DNA from: an uncultured Clostridia bacterium | GTDB taxonomy: Bacteria > Bacillota > Clostridia > Lachnospirales > Bianqueaceae | Direction of reading: 5' to 3' | NCBI GenBank assembly: GCA_947570515.1 | Contig: CANOUM010000070.1 | Coordinates: 1-7,656 of the forward strand | Length of the DNA stretch: 7,656 bases | In this document: piece after piece, positions 1 to 6,240 of the stretch | Numbering within the stretch: the first letter of the stretch is position 1 | How the letters are laid out: each line of letters begins with the position of its first letter | Program-made: the position numbers and the translations under genes | The notes under the pieces: generated by a model | What the model saw: the letters and a program-made list of their open reading frames with translations, nothing else | What the model was told of the DNA's origin: nothing | The model's database searches: none

Positions 1-3
1 TCC

Positions 4-31
4 TTGAAAAAAATAAAAAAGGTACTATACT
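4..31 (+). promoter_or_regulatory. Possible promoter pointing toward the recombinase 3' end
   Basis: TTGAAA at 4-9 and TATACT at 26-31 are separated by 16 bp in a very AT-rich stretch. This is a reasonable sigma-70/sigma-A match. Transcription would run rightward, convergent with the recombinase gene, and no rightward gene follows it. Such a promoter next to a tyrosine recombinase could belong to an invertible segment, but AT-rich DNA gives chance matches easily, so this is tentative. Confidence 0.25.
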
Positions 32-64
32 AAGTAAATGGGAACGTATATATATTTTTATTAC

Positions 65-84
65 TACATAATGAGAATTATGTA
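65..84. repeat. Perfect 8-bp inverted repeat just beyond the recombinase stop
   Basis: TACATAAT (65-72) and ATTATGTA (77-84) are perfect inverted copies separated by GAGA. The repeat begins one base past the recombinase stop codon. On the minus strand it is not followed by a T-run within about 10 nt, so it is not a convincing intrinsic terminator. It could be a weak mRNA 3' hairpin or a recombinase binding site; the sequence alone does not decide. Confidence 0.45.
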
Positions 85-85
85 A

Positions 86-922
86 TTAAATAATCAGATC
101 CATCTTCTCAATTTTACGCCGATATTCTGTTCCGGCAGTCATAATATATATCCGTGTCGTATCGATACTGCTGTGTCCAAGAATATCTGCCAGCTTAGCA
201 ATATCTTTCTCAATACCATAATAAGTGCTGGCGAATAATTTACGAAGATTATGAGGAAAAACTTTAGACGGATTTACATTCGCGGCCACACACAGCTTCT
301 TCATTTCGGACCAGATATTACTGCGATTTATAGGGTTGCCCCCTTTTGTACGAAAAATCATGCCGCTTGAAAAGTTATATTGTTTTGCATAATTTAGCAG
401 CAGCTTCTGAAGTTTTCCCGGAACAAAAATGTTTCGGGTTTTATTTTTGCAGGAAACAGTTATGATGCCACTCGTTACCGCTTCTACGGTAAAGTATTGT
501 AATTCAGATACACGAATCCCCGTGCTGCATAGCGTTTGAATAATAAGACTCATACGAGGATTGTTTTTCGATGCTATCACAAGACGCAGATATTCTGCCT
601 TGGAAAGTTCTTTTTCTTCTGCTTGAAATATTTGGCGCTGAATTTTCACCATTTTTACTTTGAGATCCTCCCAACAGAGAAAAGAAAGCAAACTGTTAAG
701 GGACGCCAGTTTGGAATTTACACTCCTCGCCGCATATTTGCTGATAAGTTCTTTCTTATATGCCAGCACTGTATTCTTGGTAACCTCTTTGCCATCGGCA
801 TAAAGCGCAAAGGAACGTATATCGTACATATATTTTTCTATTGTTACCGAACTTTTTTCTTCACGAATCAAATATTGCTGAAAGGTTTCGATCGTTTCTT
901 CTGTTATGATTCTTTTCTGCAT
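86..922 (-). CDS. Tyrosine-type site-specific recombinase/integrase
   Basis: This 278-residue phage-integrase-family protein should cut and rejoin DNA through a covalent 3'-phosphotyrosine. Residues about 8-90 form the SAM-like core-binding domain, and about 105-270 the catalytic domain. The catalytic set is present: R137 (in TGIRVSEL), K159 or K161 in the beta-hairpin, H224 and R227 (PHNLR), H250 (LGHSS) and nucleophile Y259 (TTRIYI). The length resembles XerC/XerD-sized enzymes, with no N-terminal arm-binding domain as in lambda Int, so it suits simple inversion, resolution or small-element integration. The ATG start is preceded by GGAGGAG (928-934) at 5 nt. Sampled GC is about 35-42%, well below the roughly 53% of the gal gene, which suggests separate ancestry. 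An upstream hairpin terminator separates it from the operon before it. It seems intact. Target sites are unknown. It is probably not the housekeeping Xer enzyme, given the composition and context, but that is inference. Confidence 0.93.
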   Translation of the reverse strand: MQKRIITEETIETFQQYLIREEKSSVTIEKYMYDIRSFALYADGKEVTKNTVLAYKKELISKYAARSVNSKLASLNSLLSFLCWEDLKVKMVKIQRQIFQAEEKELSKAEYLRLVIASKNNPRMSLIIQTLCSTGIRVSELQYFTVEAVTSGIITVSCKNKTRNIFVPGKLQKLLLNYAKQYNFSSGMIFRTKGGNPINRSNIWSEMKKLCVAANVNPSKVFPHNLRKLFASTYYGIEKDIAKLADILGHSSIDTTRIYIMTAGTEYRRKIEKMDLII

Positions 923-960
923 AAAGACTCCTCCAATATGTTTTATAAAAGCATAGAAAA

Positions 961-995
961 ATACCGAGAAAACCTTTTACAGTTCTTCTCGGTAT
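961..995 (-). terminator. Intrinsic terminator of the HIT-murG-gal-cyclophilin operon
   Basis: Perfect 10-bp arms (961-970 and 986-995, ATACCGAGAA / TTCTCGGTAT) enclose a 15-nt loop. On the minus strand the stem runs into TTTTCTATGCTTTT. The hairpin lies about 70 nt after the cyclophilin stop and 38 nt before the recombinase start, so it should separate the two units. The T-run is interrupted and the loop is long, so some read-through into the recombinase is possible. Confidence 0.72.
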
Positions 996-1004
996 TCCTC
1001 TTTC

Positions 1005-1027
1005 CCGGCTGCCTTTGCAAGGCCCGG
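1005..1027. repeat. GC-rich hairpin upstream of the operon terminator
   Basis: GCCTT (1011-1015) and AAGGC (1019-1023) form a 5-bp stem around TGC. CCGG at 1005-1008 and 1024-1027 extends it, with a 2-nt bulge. On the minus strand no T-run follows, so it is not itself a standard terminator. In the cyclophilin mRNA it would sit between the stop codon and the terminator and might protect the 3' end; that role is inference. Confidence 0.4.
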
Positions 1028-1067
1028 TCATCTGATACACTTTCTGTTTTTCAAATTTCAGCCAGCC

Positions 1068-1877
1068 TTACGGCTCATAAGTCGTAATTTCAATTCCGGT
1101 AATAATGACATCCTCTCTCGGCTTATTCTCTCTTACCTTCGTCTGTCCGGGCTCATCAATCGAAGCATCCTGCTCCTCTGTCTTGCTGTAGGTAGAGACC
1201 TTAGAGATCGCCTCTGCTACTTCCATCCCTTCCAGCACCTGTCCAAACACAGTGTGAGTAGAACCTTGATATACATAGGCACTCTCGTACAAAACGCCGA
1301 TCTGTGCATCCAGCCACATAGCGCCGCCAACTTCCTTATACTTATCGACCTTAGCCTGATCAACGCGCTCTGCCTTTGCCGCCTGTTCATTGCAGGCTTC
1401 CAGCATCGAAGTATCTTTATCCTGAGAGGTCACAATGAAAAACTGACTGCCGTTGGTTCCGGTATTCGCTCCGCGATTTGCCATACAAAGCGCTCCATAA
1501 TACGGACTCAGATAGTCCACAATCTCATCTTCAAAATTGCCGCCCCAGATGCTCTCGCCGCCGGAACCGGTATTGGTGGGATCGCCGCCCTGGATCATAA
1601 AATCCTCAATAACACGGAAAAACGAAACGCCGTCATAATATCCGTTTTTAGCATGCGTAATAAAGTTTTCAACCGCCTTTGGGGCTTCCTTTTCAAAAAA
1701 TCTCACTTTGATATCGCCCATTGTCGTTTTGATAATGGCAATCGTATCTCCTTTTTCCGGCTCAGAAAACTGATAGTCATAGTCGCTGCTTCCGCAGCCA
1801 CTCAAACAGGTCAATCCCATCAGCAGCACCAACAGCAGCGCCGCGCCTCTCTTCATCGTTTTGTTCATTGGTTTCAT
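1068..1877 (-). CDS. Lipoprotein cyclophilin-type peptidyl-prolyl isomerase
   Basis: This protein should catalyse cis-trans isomerisation of prolyl bonds in exported proteins on the outer face of the membrane. A charged start, a hydrophobic stretch (about 11-24) and lipobox LSGC place the lipidated cysteine at C28. The cyclophilin domain runs from about 43 to 267. By alignment to human cyclophilin A, active-site residues are R88, F93, M94, Q96 (FFRVIEDFMIQGG), A133 (MANRG), F147 (SQFF), W188-L189 and H208 (HTVFGQV). The usual FHR is FFR here. Between SQFF and HTVFG lie about 60 residues, against about a dozen in CypA. Part of this extra length (191-207) falls between the Trp and His of the active site. 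The annotated ATG has AAAGGAAG almost touching it; the ATG at codon 4 (1868) has better spacing, so the protein may be 266 residues. It lies 18 nt after the gal fusion and is the last gene of its operon. Foldase of the PrsA/PpiA functional type is inferred. Confidence 0.93.
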   Translation of the reverse strand: MKPMNKTMKRGAALLLVLLMGLTCLSGCGSSDYDYQFSEPEKGDTIAIIKTTMGDIKVRFFEKEAPKAVENFITHAKNGYYDGVSFFRVIEDFMIQGGDPTNTGSGGESIWGGNFEDEIVDYLSPYYGALCMANRGANTGTNGSQFFIVTSQDKDTSMLEACNEQAAKAERVDQAKVDKYKEVGGAMWLDAQIGVLYESAYVYQGSTHTVFGQVLEGMEVAEAISKVSTYSKTEEQDASIDEPGQTKVRENKPREDVIITGIEITTYEP

Positions 1878-1895
1878 CTTCCTTTCTCATGTAAA

Positions 1896-4613
1896 TTATT
1901 TTCTTAAAAAGCCAGCCTTCAGCATAAAACGATCAAATGCCGTAATGCCCTCCGGTGTATTTTTATAAACGCCGGCATCCTCCAGCACCCGCGAAAAGAT
2001 CGCACCTACCTCCTGCTGCAGGATCTCCTGCGCCCTTTTCTCCTCTTTTATACAGCCATATCTTTCCTGCATACGGCCAATCCATGCCGCATGCTTCTCC
2101 AGACTGCTTTTTTCTTCTTCCGTCAGCGTCCTCGGGTCTCTGCCCATCAGTAATCCCTGAATCAGTTTCAGCTCCTTTTGCAGCCGCCCCGGCAGCACCG
2201 CCAGTCCCATGACCTCGATCAGACCGATATTTTCTTTTTTAATATGATGCAGCTCCGGATGCGGATGGAATACGCCATCCGGATATTCCTCCGTGGTCAG
2301 ATTGTTGCGCAGCACCAGATCCAGCTCATACTCTCCCTTTTGATTAAACCGTGCGATCGGCGTAATCGCATTATGTGGCTGCCCGTCTGTCTCCGCAAAA
2401 ATGCCCACACGTTCATCTGAATACTGCTCCCAGAACTGCAACACCTTTGCAGCCAGCTGAATGAGCTCCTCCTTATCTGCTCCCGATATACGGATGCACG
2501 ACATCTGCCAATTGATCACGCTCACCGCCACTCCCGGAAAAGCCGGATGCTGATACAGCTGCCGCGCCCGCGCCTTTTCTATCGGAAATACATGGTGTCC
2601 CCCCTGATAATGCTCATGATTCAAAATAGAACCGCCGACCACCGGAAGCCCTGCATTAGATCCCATAAAATAATGCGGCAGCAGCTCGATAAACTGAATC
2701 AAGCGCCGGAAGGTTTTCTCCTCAATCTTCATCGGCACATGCTCGCCCTTCAGCAAAATGCAGTGCTCCTGATAATACACATACGGCGAATACTGCAGAT
2801 ACCACTCCTCCGCCTGCAGCGTCAGCGCAAGCTGGCGCAGATTCTGCCGCGCCGGGTGATTGAGCCGCCCTGCATACCCCACATTCTCCGGACAAAGAAG
2901 ACATTTGGGATAAGAAGAAGCCTTCATAAATTTTAATTTAGCAATCTCCCTGGGATCCTTTTCCGGCTTAGACAAATTGATCGTAATCTCCAAATCCCCA
3001 TACGGTGTTTGTGCTTGCCAGTATAAATTTTTAGCGATTCGCTCTTCCATCACATAATGATTATCGCGGGACAGCTGATAAAAATAGTCAGAAGCCTGCT
3101 CCGGCGACTCCTGGCGTAGCCGCTCAAACTCACGCTGTACCTCTGAAGGTCTTGGTGTCAGAAGTCCCATAATCTTGGCATCCATCAAATCACGCAGCGT
3201 GACGCTTTCTCCTGCAACCAGCCCCCGATCTGTCATGTAGTCCAAAATCTTTTTCAGAATCGGATAAGGGCTGTGCTCATGAATCTGTTTCCGCATAGCG
3301 GAAAACGCTTCACGGCATGGCAATATGCCCTCGGTTTTCTCATACGGGGCATCCTTCTGCAAAAGCTCCAGCAGCTGATTGCGCACATACGCGATATCCG
3401 GTCTTTCGATCAGCTTTTTATCCAGCCCATAGGCCAGCAGCTCCTCGATCAAAAATTCAATGGGTTCGTCGATACGGCCTGCCCCCTGTCCGGCCTCTGC
3501 CACGTAAAATTCCGGTGTAAGTCCGGTACGTGCTGCGTATGCTGCTCCAACCTCGCTAATGAACCGCTCCACATCCTCTTCCTTCACAAGGCTCACGGTA
3601 CAGCCGCCAAAGCCCGCGCCCGTCATGCGGCTTCCCAATGTGCCCGGGATTCGGCGCGCTTCCTCCACCATGGTGTCAAGCTCTGTCCCTGTCACCTCAT
3701 ACAAATCGCGCAGCGAATCATGCGACTCATTCATCAACTGACCAAACCGCCGCATATCTCCCTTTTCCAATGCGCGAACTGCTTCATGCACACGCTCGTT
3801 CTCATACACCGCATGCTCCGCTCTTCGCTGCGACACCTGCCCCACGATCAAATGCTTATGCGCCTCAAACTCGGCTGGCGTAAGATCGCAAAGCGCCTCA
3901 ATCTTCAGCTCCTTCTGCAGGTCGTGCAGCGCCATCTCGCACTCCGTCCGCCGCTCATTGTATTTGCTGTCCGCTAGTCCCCGGCGCTTTTTCGTATTGC
4001 CGATCACAAGCTTAACGCCGTCCATATGCAGCGGCGCATACCTGTAGGCCAGCGTGGCGCAGTCCAGTAAAATCGCCTGATTTTCACGGCCCAGTCCCAC
4101 GGCAAACTGATCCATAATGCCGCAGTTTACCCCATTAAACGTATTTTCTGAATGCTGACAGAGCTGCACCAGCGTCACTTTGTCATACCCGGTTTCAAAC
4201 AGGTCATTCAGCATCGTAGCCGTCAGCACCTCCACCGAAGCCGAAGAAGAAAGACCCGAGCCATTCGGAATCTCACCCCAAAGCAGGATATCCATCCCCT
4301 GCAGCCGATGCCCGCGCTGCTGAAACTCCTTGATCACGCCCTTCGGATAATTCGCCCATCCGTCCCGTGCATCATACTTGTTGTCATCCAGCGAAATCTC
4401 CGCCCGCTGCGGGAAATTCAGACTCGCAAAGCGCACCCTGCGGTCTTCGCGCAGACGCACCGCGCCATAGGTACCAAAGCTCAGCGCACACGGAAACACC
4501 TGACCGCCATTATAATCAATATGCTCACCAATCAGATTTACCCGTCCCGGCGCATAATAAACTGCCGGCTCCCCCGCTCCATACAGCTTTTCAAACTCAT
4601 TCTTCAGATTCAC
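1896..4613 (-). CDS. galK-galT fusion: Fused galactokinase / class II galactose-1-phosphate uridylyltransferase
   Basis: This 905-residue bifunctional Leloir enzyme joins two steps: galactose + ATP to galactose-1-phosphate, then uridylyl exchange with UDP-glucose giving UDP-galactose and glucose-1-phosphate. Residues 1 to about 380 are galactokinase, a GHMP kinase: signature GRVNLIGEHIDY at 23-34 with R24, ATP loop GSGLSSSAS at 118-126, likely catalytic base D168 (CGIMDQF), and GAGFGGC at 332-338. Residues about 384-905 are a full-length class II GalT: opening RNQLLELL near 411, CxxC at C571/C574, NHPAR at 585-589, and the family motif around LPVVGGSILNHEHYQGG, with H666/H668 the HxH pair and H668 the probable uridylylated nucleophile. 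Start is GTG: an in-frame TAG lies six codons upstream and GAGAGGG sits about 9 nt away. No Met opens the GalT part, so the fusion looks real. It follows murG by 40 nt; no galE, galM, transporter or regulator is visible. A cytosolic location is expected. Confidence 0.95.
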   Translation of the reverse strand: MNLKNEFEKLYGAGEPAVYYAPGRVNLIGEHIDYNGGQVFPCALSFGTYGAVRLREDRRVRFASLNFPQRAEISLDDNKYDARDGWANYPKGVIKEFQQRGHRLQGMDILLWGEIPNGSGLSSSASVEVLTATMLNDLFETGYDKVTLVQLCQHSENTFNGVNCGIMDQFAVGLGRENQAILLDCATLAYRYAPLHMDGVKLVIGNTKKRRGLADSKYNERRTECEMALHDLQKELKIEALCDLTPAEFEAHKHLIVGQVSQRRAEHAVYENERVHEAVRALEKGDMRRFGQLMNESHDSLRDLYEVTGTELDTMVEEARRIPGTLGSRMTGAGFGGCTVSLVKEEDVERFISEVGAAYAARTGLTPEFYVAEAGQGAGRIDEPIEFLIEELLAYGLDKKLIERPDIAYVRNQLLELLQKDAPYEKTEGILPCREAFSAMRKQIHEHSPYPILKKILDYMTDRGLVAGESVTLRDLMDAKIMGLLTPRPSEVQREFERLRQESPEQASDYFYQLSRDNHYVMEERIAKNLYWQAQTPYGDLEITINLSKPEKDPREIAKLKFMKASSYPKCLLCPENVGYAGRLNHPARQNLRQLALTLQAEEWYLQYSPYVYYQEHCILLKGEHVPMKIEEKTFRRLIQFIELLPHYFMGSNAGLPVVGGSILNHEHYQGGHHVFPIEKARARQLYQHPAFPGVAVSVINWQMSCIRISGADKEELIQLAAKVLQFWEQYSDERVGIFAETDGQPHNAITPIARFNQKGEYELDLVLRNNLTTEEYPDGVFHPHPELHHIKKENIGLIEVMGLAVLPGRLQKELKLIQGLLMGRDPRTLTEEEKSSLEKHAAWIGRMQERYGCIKEEKRAQEILQQEVGAIFSRVLEDAGVYKNTPEGITAFDRFMLKAGFLRK

Positions 4614-4630
4614 AGTTGTATTCCCTCTCT

Positions 4631-4654
4631 ATTTCCTCCGGCCAAGCCGGAAAT
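4631..4654 (-). promoter_or_regulatory. Hairpin in the murG-gal gap next to the gal ribosome binding site
   Basis: Two mutually exclusive pairings are possible. TCCGGC (4637-4642) with GCCGGA (4646-4651) gives a perfect 6-bp stem with a 3-nt loop. Alternatively ATTTCC (4631-4636) with GGAAAT (4649-4654) plus an inner GGC/GCC gives 9 pairs with a 3-nt bulge. It abuts the murG stop, and one arm covers a GGAGG. No T-run follows, so it is not an intrinsic terminator. It may modulate gal translation or mRNA stability; the function is inferred. Confidence 0.4.
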
Positions 4655-5724
4655 TAAGATCTGTTTATCGCACGTTCGATGACTTCCAGAACTGCCTGCG
4701 TTCCGTTGCTGACCTGACTTTTTTCCATCGCCGCCTTAAACCGGCGCCGCTCTGACCATACCTCCCTGAGCGCTTTGCTCAGGCTTTCCTCAGTCAGCTC
4801 CTCCTGCGGCAGCACATAGCTGAATCCCTTAGCTGCGAAGGATTTTGCATTCAAAATCTGATCGCCGCGGCTTGCTGCCTTAGGCAGTGGAATTAAGATA
4901 TGAGGTTTTCCAAGCAGCAATAGCTCTGCCAGTGCATTCGCTCCCGCCCGGCTGACTACCATATCAGCCATTGCATACAGATGAGGCAGCTCTGCTTTTG
5001 CATACCCCATCGGGAAATACCCCGGCCTGGGAATACAGTCCTGCGCCTCCTGCTTTCCGCACAAATGCACCAATTCATATTCTTTCGTCAAACGCTCTGC
5101 CGCCGGCCCAATCAAACGATTCAGCACACCGGCTCCGCTGCTGCCACCCATGATCAGAACCACCGGTTTTCCTTTTCTGAGTCCCGTAATCTGATACCCT
5201 TTGTCCGCGCTGCCCTGCAGCAGCTCGCTGCGCACCGGCGTACCCGTATATATCGCTTTGCCGGCAGGCACATGCGCCATCGTCTCTTCAAAGCTCACGC
5301 AAACCTTATCCGCAAACGGCAGACACATGCGATTTGCCAGTCCCGGTGTAAAATCTGACTCGTGCAAGATCACCGGCCGGTGCAGCATTTGCCCTGCCAC
5401 GGCAACCGGCACGCTCACAAAGCCTCCCTTGCAAAAAATAAGATCTGGCTTTTCTTTACGAATAATATGCGCCGCCTGCGCAACGCCCAGCATATTCTTC
5501 CACGGGCTCACCCAGTTCTCCATATTAAAATCCCGGTGCAGAGGACCCGCTGAAATGCAATAAAAAGGAAGACCCGCTTCCTTTGCCAATTGTGCTTCTA
5601 TACTATTTTTTCTTCCTATGTAACCAATGCGATAGCCTTTTTCGCGCAGCGGCTTTATGAGCGCCAGATTAGGCGTCACATGCCCTGCTGTGCCTCCTCC
5701 TGTCATCATCACAAAGGGATTCAT
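4654..5724 (-). CDS. murG: MurG, lipid II-forming N-acetylglucosaminyltransferase
   Basis: MurG transfers GlcNAc from UDP-GlcNAc to undecaprenyl-PP-MurNAc-pentapeptide (lipid I) to make lipid II, at the inner face of the cytoplasmic membrane. The 356-residue length is normal for this GT-B glycosyltransferase. The N-terminal acceptor domain has GGGTAGH (9-15), KGGFVSVP (99-106) and HESDFTPGLAN (121-131). That last loop corresponds to HEQN in E. coli MurG, and as I recall it is the form seen in many Clostridia. The C-terminal UDP-GlcNAc domain has GGSSGA (193-198) and SRAGANALAELLLLGKP (258-274), with E267 the likely ribose-binding residue and Q289 in RGDQILNA matching the conserved Gln. The ATG is 13 nt after the HIT stop, and the purine-rich stretch AAAGGCGG overlaps that stop, which suggests coupled expression. 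It lies outside any mur/fts division cluster visible here. Whether it is the only murG of the genome cannot be seen. Confidence 0.96.
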   Translation of the reverse strand: MNPFVMMTGGGTAGHVTPNLALIKPLREKGYRIGYIGRKNSIEAQLAKEAGLPFYCISAGPLHRDFNMENWVSPWKNMLGVAQAAHIIRKEKPDLIFCKGGFVSVPVAVAGQMLHRPVILHESDFTPGLANRMCLPFADKVCVSFEETMAHVPAGKAIYTGTPVRSELLQGSADKGYQITGLRKGKPVVLIMGGSSGAGVLNRLIGPAAERLTKEYELVHLCGKQEAQDCIPRPGYFPMGYAKAELPHLYAMADMVVSRAGANALAELLLLGKPHILIPLPKAASRGDQILNAKSFAAKGFSYVLPQEELTEESLSKALREVWSERRRFKAAMEKSQVSNGTQAVLEVIERAINRS

Positions 5725-5737
5725 AGGAACACCGCCT

Positions 5738-6151
5738 TTATCCCAGCTGCGACTGAATTTTAGCGGCCGTTTCTCTTAATTCCTCTTGCGCAGCGCTCTG
5801 TCCTTCCCAAGGCGCCAGCTCGCCAACGCCCTCATAACGCGGAATCACATGCAGGTGATAATGCATCACCGTTTGTCCTGCCACCTTGCCGTTATTCTGC
5901 ATCACATTCAGTCCATCCGGCTGCAGGGAGGCTTTTACCGCCTCTGCCATCCGTTTTGCCAGCTGCATAGCGGCTGCCGCCGTATCCTCCGGCAGCTCAT
6001 ATAAATCCTGATAATGTTCTTTAGGCAAAATCAGCATATGCCCCGGACTCACCGGATTCACATCCATAATAACCCGAAACTGCTCATCTTCATACACCGT
6101 ATGGGATGGTATCTCACCATTTGCAATTTTACAGAAAATGCAGTCACTCAT
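5738..6151 (-). CDS. HIT-family nucleotide-binding hydrolase (Hint type)
   Basis: This 137-residue protein is of the HIT superfamily, Hint-like branch, whose members hydrolyse nucleoside phosphoramidates and adenylates; the physiological substrate cannot be told from sequence. Zinc-type C4 and C7 (CIFCKI), the segment NPVSPGHMLILPKEH (32-46) and the histidine triad HYHLHVIPR are all present. H97, H99 and H101 form the triad, and H99 is the probable nucleophile. The start is the ATG at 6151: AAGGAGGAG (6158-6166) lies 6 nt upstream. A longer reading from a TTG at 6172 would put the ribosome binding site inside the coding region. It is the first gene after the promoter at 6190-6218 and is followed by murG after 13 nt. 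The GalT half of the fusion two genes downstream belongs to the same superfamily, although it is a transferase. Confidence 0.94.
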   Translation of the reverse strand: MSDCIFCKIANGEIPSHTVYEDEQFRVIMDVNPVSPGHMLILPKEHYQDLYELPEDTAAAAMQLAKRMAEAVKASLQPDGLNVMQNNGKVAGQTVMHYHLHVIPRYEGVGELAPWEGQSAAQEELRETAAKIQSQLG

Positions 6152-6189
6152 CAAGGACTCCTCCTTTTCCAAACGCTTTATGTTTCCTT

Positions 6190-6218
6190 ATTATATATCA
6201 AAAAAACCTATGCGGCAA
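6190..6218 (-). promoter_or_regulatory. Promoter of the HIT-murG-gal-cyclophilin operon
   Basis: A perfect TATAAT -10 (6190-6195) lies 17 bp from TTGCCG (6213-6218), a 4-of-6 match to the -35 consensus. The expected start of transcription is near 6183, giving a leader of about 32 nt that carries AAGGAGGAG before the HIT ATG. The -35 lies inside the rsmI terminator hairpin, and the spacer includes its T7 tract. No operator or riboswitch is evident in this short leader. Confidence 0.7.
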
Positions 6219-6225
6219 CGCCGCA
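6200..6225 (-). terminator. Intrinsic terminator after rsmI
   Basis: TGCGGC (6211-6216) and GCCGCA (6220-6225) form a perfect 6-bp GC-rich stem with a 3-nt loop. On the minus strand TAGG and then seven T residues (6200-6206) follow. It lies 15 nt after the rsmI stop and should end the trkH-rsmI transcript. The 4-nt gap between stem and T-run may lower its efficiency. Confidence 0.78.
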
Positions 6226-6240
6226 AACATAAATAATTTG

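Noticed and set aside
5..30. Terminator for the recombinase, from the T-rich minus-strand tract at 5-20
   Set aside because: The only stem directly before it is 4 bp of weak pairs (TACT/AGTA); the tract is better explained by general AT-richness.
38..85. Tiny plus-strand open frame of 15 codons starting at 38
   Set aside because: No ribosome binding site at proper spacing and a repetitive Tyr-rich product; likely chance.
942..947. TATAAA as a -10 box for the recombinase
   Set aside because: No acceptable -35 is found at 16-18 bp, and the start of transcription would fall at the ribosome binding site. The recombinase may use another promoter or terminator read-through.
536..1087. Plus-strand open frame crossing the recombinase 5' end and the terminator region
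   Set aside because: It is antisense to the recombinase, runs through two hairpins, and reads as a low-complexity Phe/Tyr/Lys-rich peptide.
1254..1907. Plus-strand open frame of 217 codons opposite the cyclophilin gene
   Set aside because: It lies wholly antisense to a gene with clear cyclophilin and lipobox motifs; its translation shows no recognisable domain.
3273..3977. Plus-strand open frame of 234 codons opposite the gal fusion, plus several shorter frames at 2178-2936 and 4152-4682
   Set aside because: They mirror well-conserved GalK and GalT coding sequence, have Cys/His/Arg-rich antisense-like composition, and no convincing domain.
6152..6172. Seven-codon N-terminal extension of the HIT protein starting at a TTG
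   Set aside because: The AAGGAGGAG ribosome binding site lies inside this extension and is ideally spaced for the ATG at 6151; HIT proteins typically begin directly before the CxFC motif.
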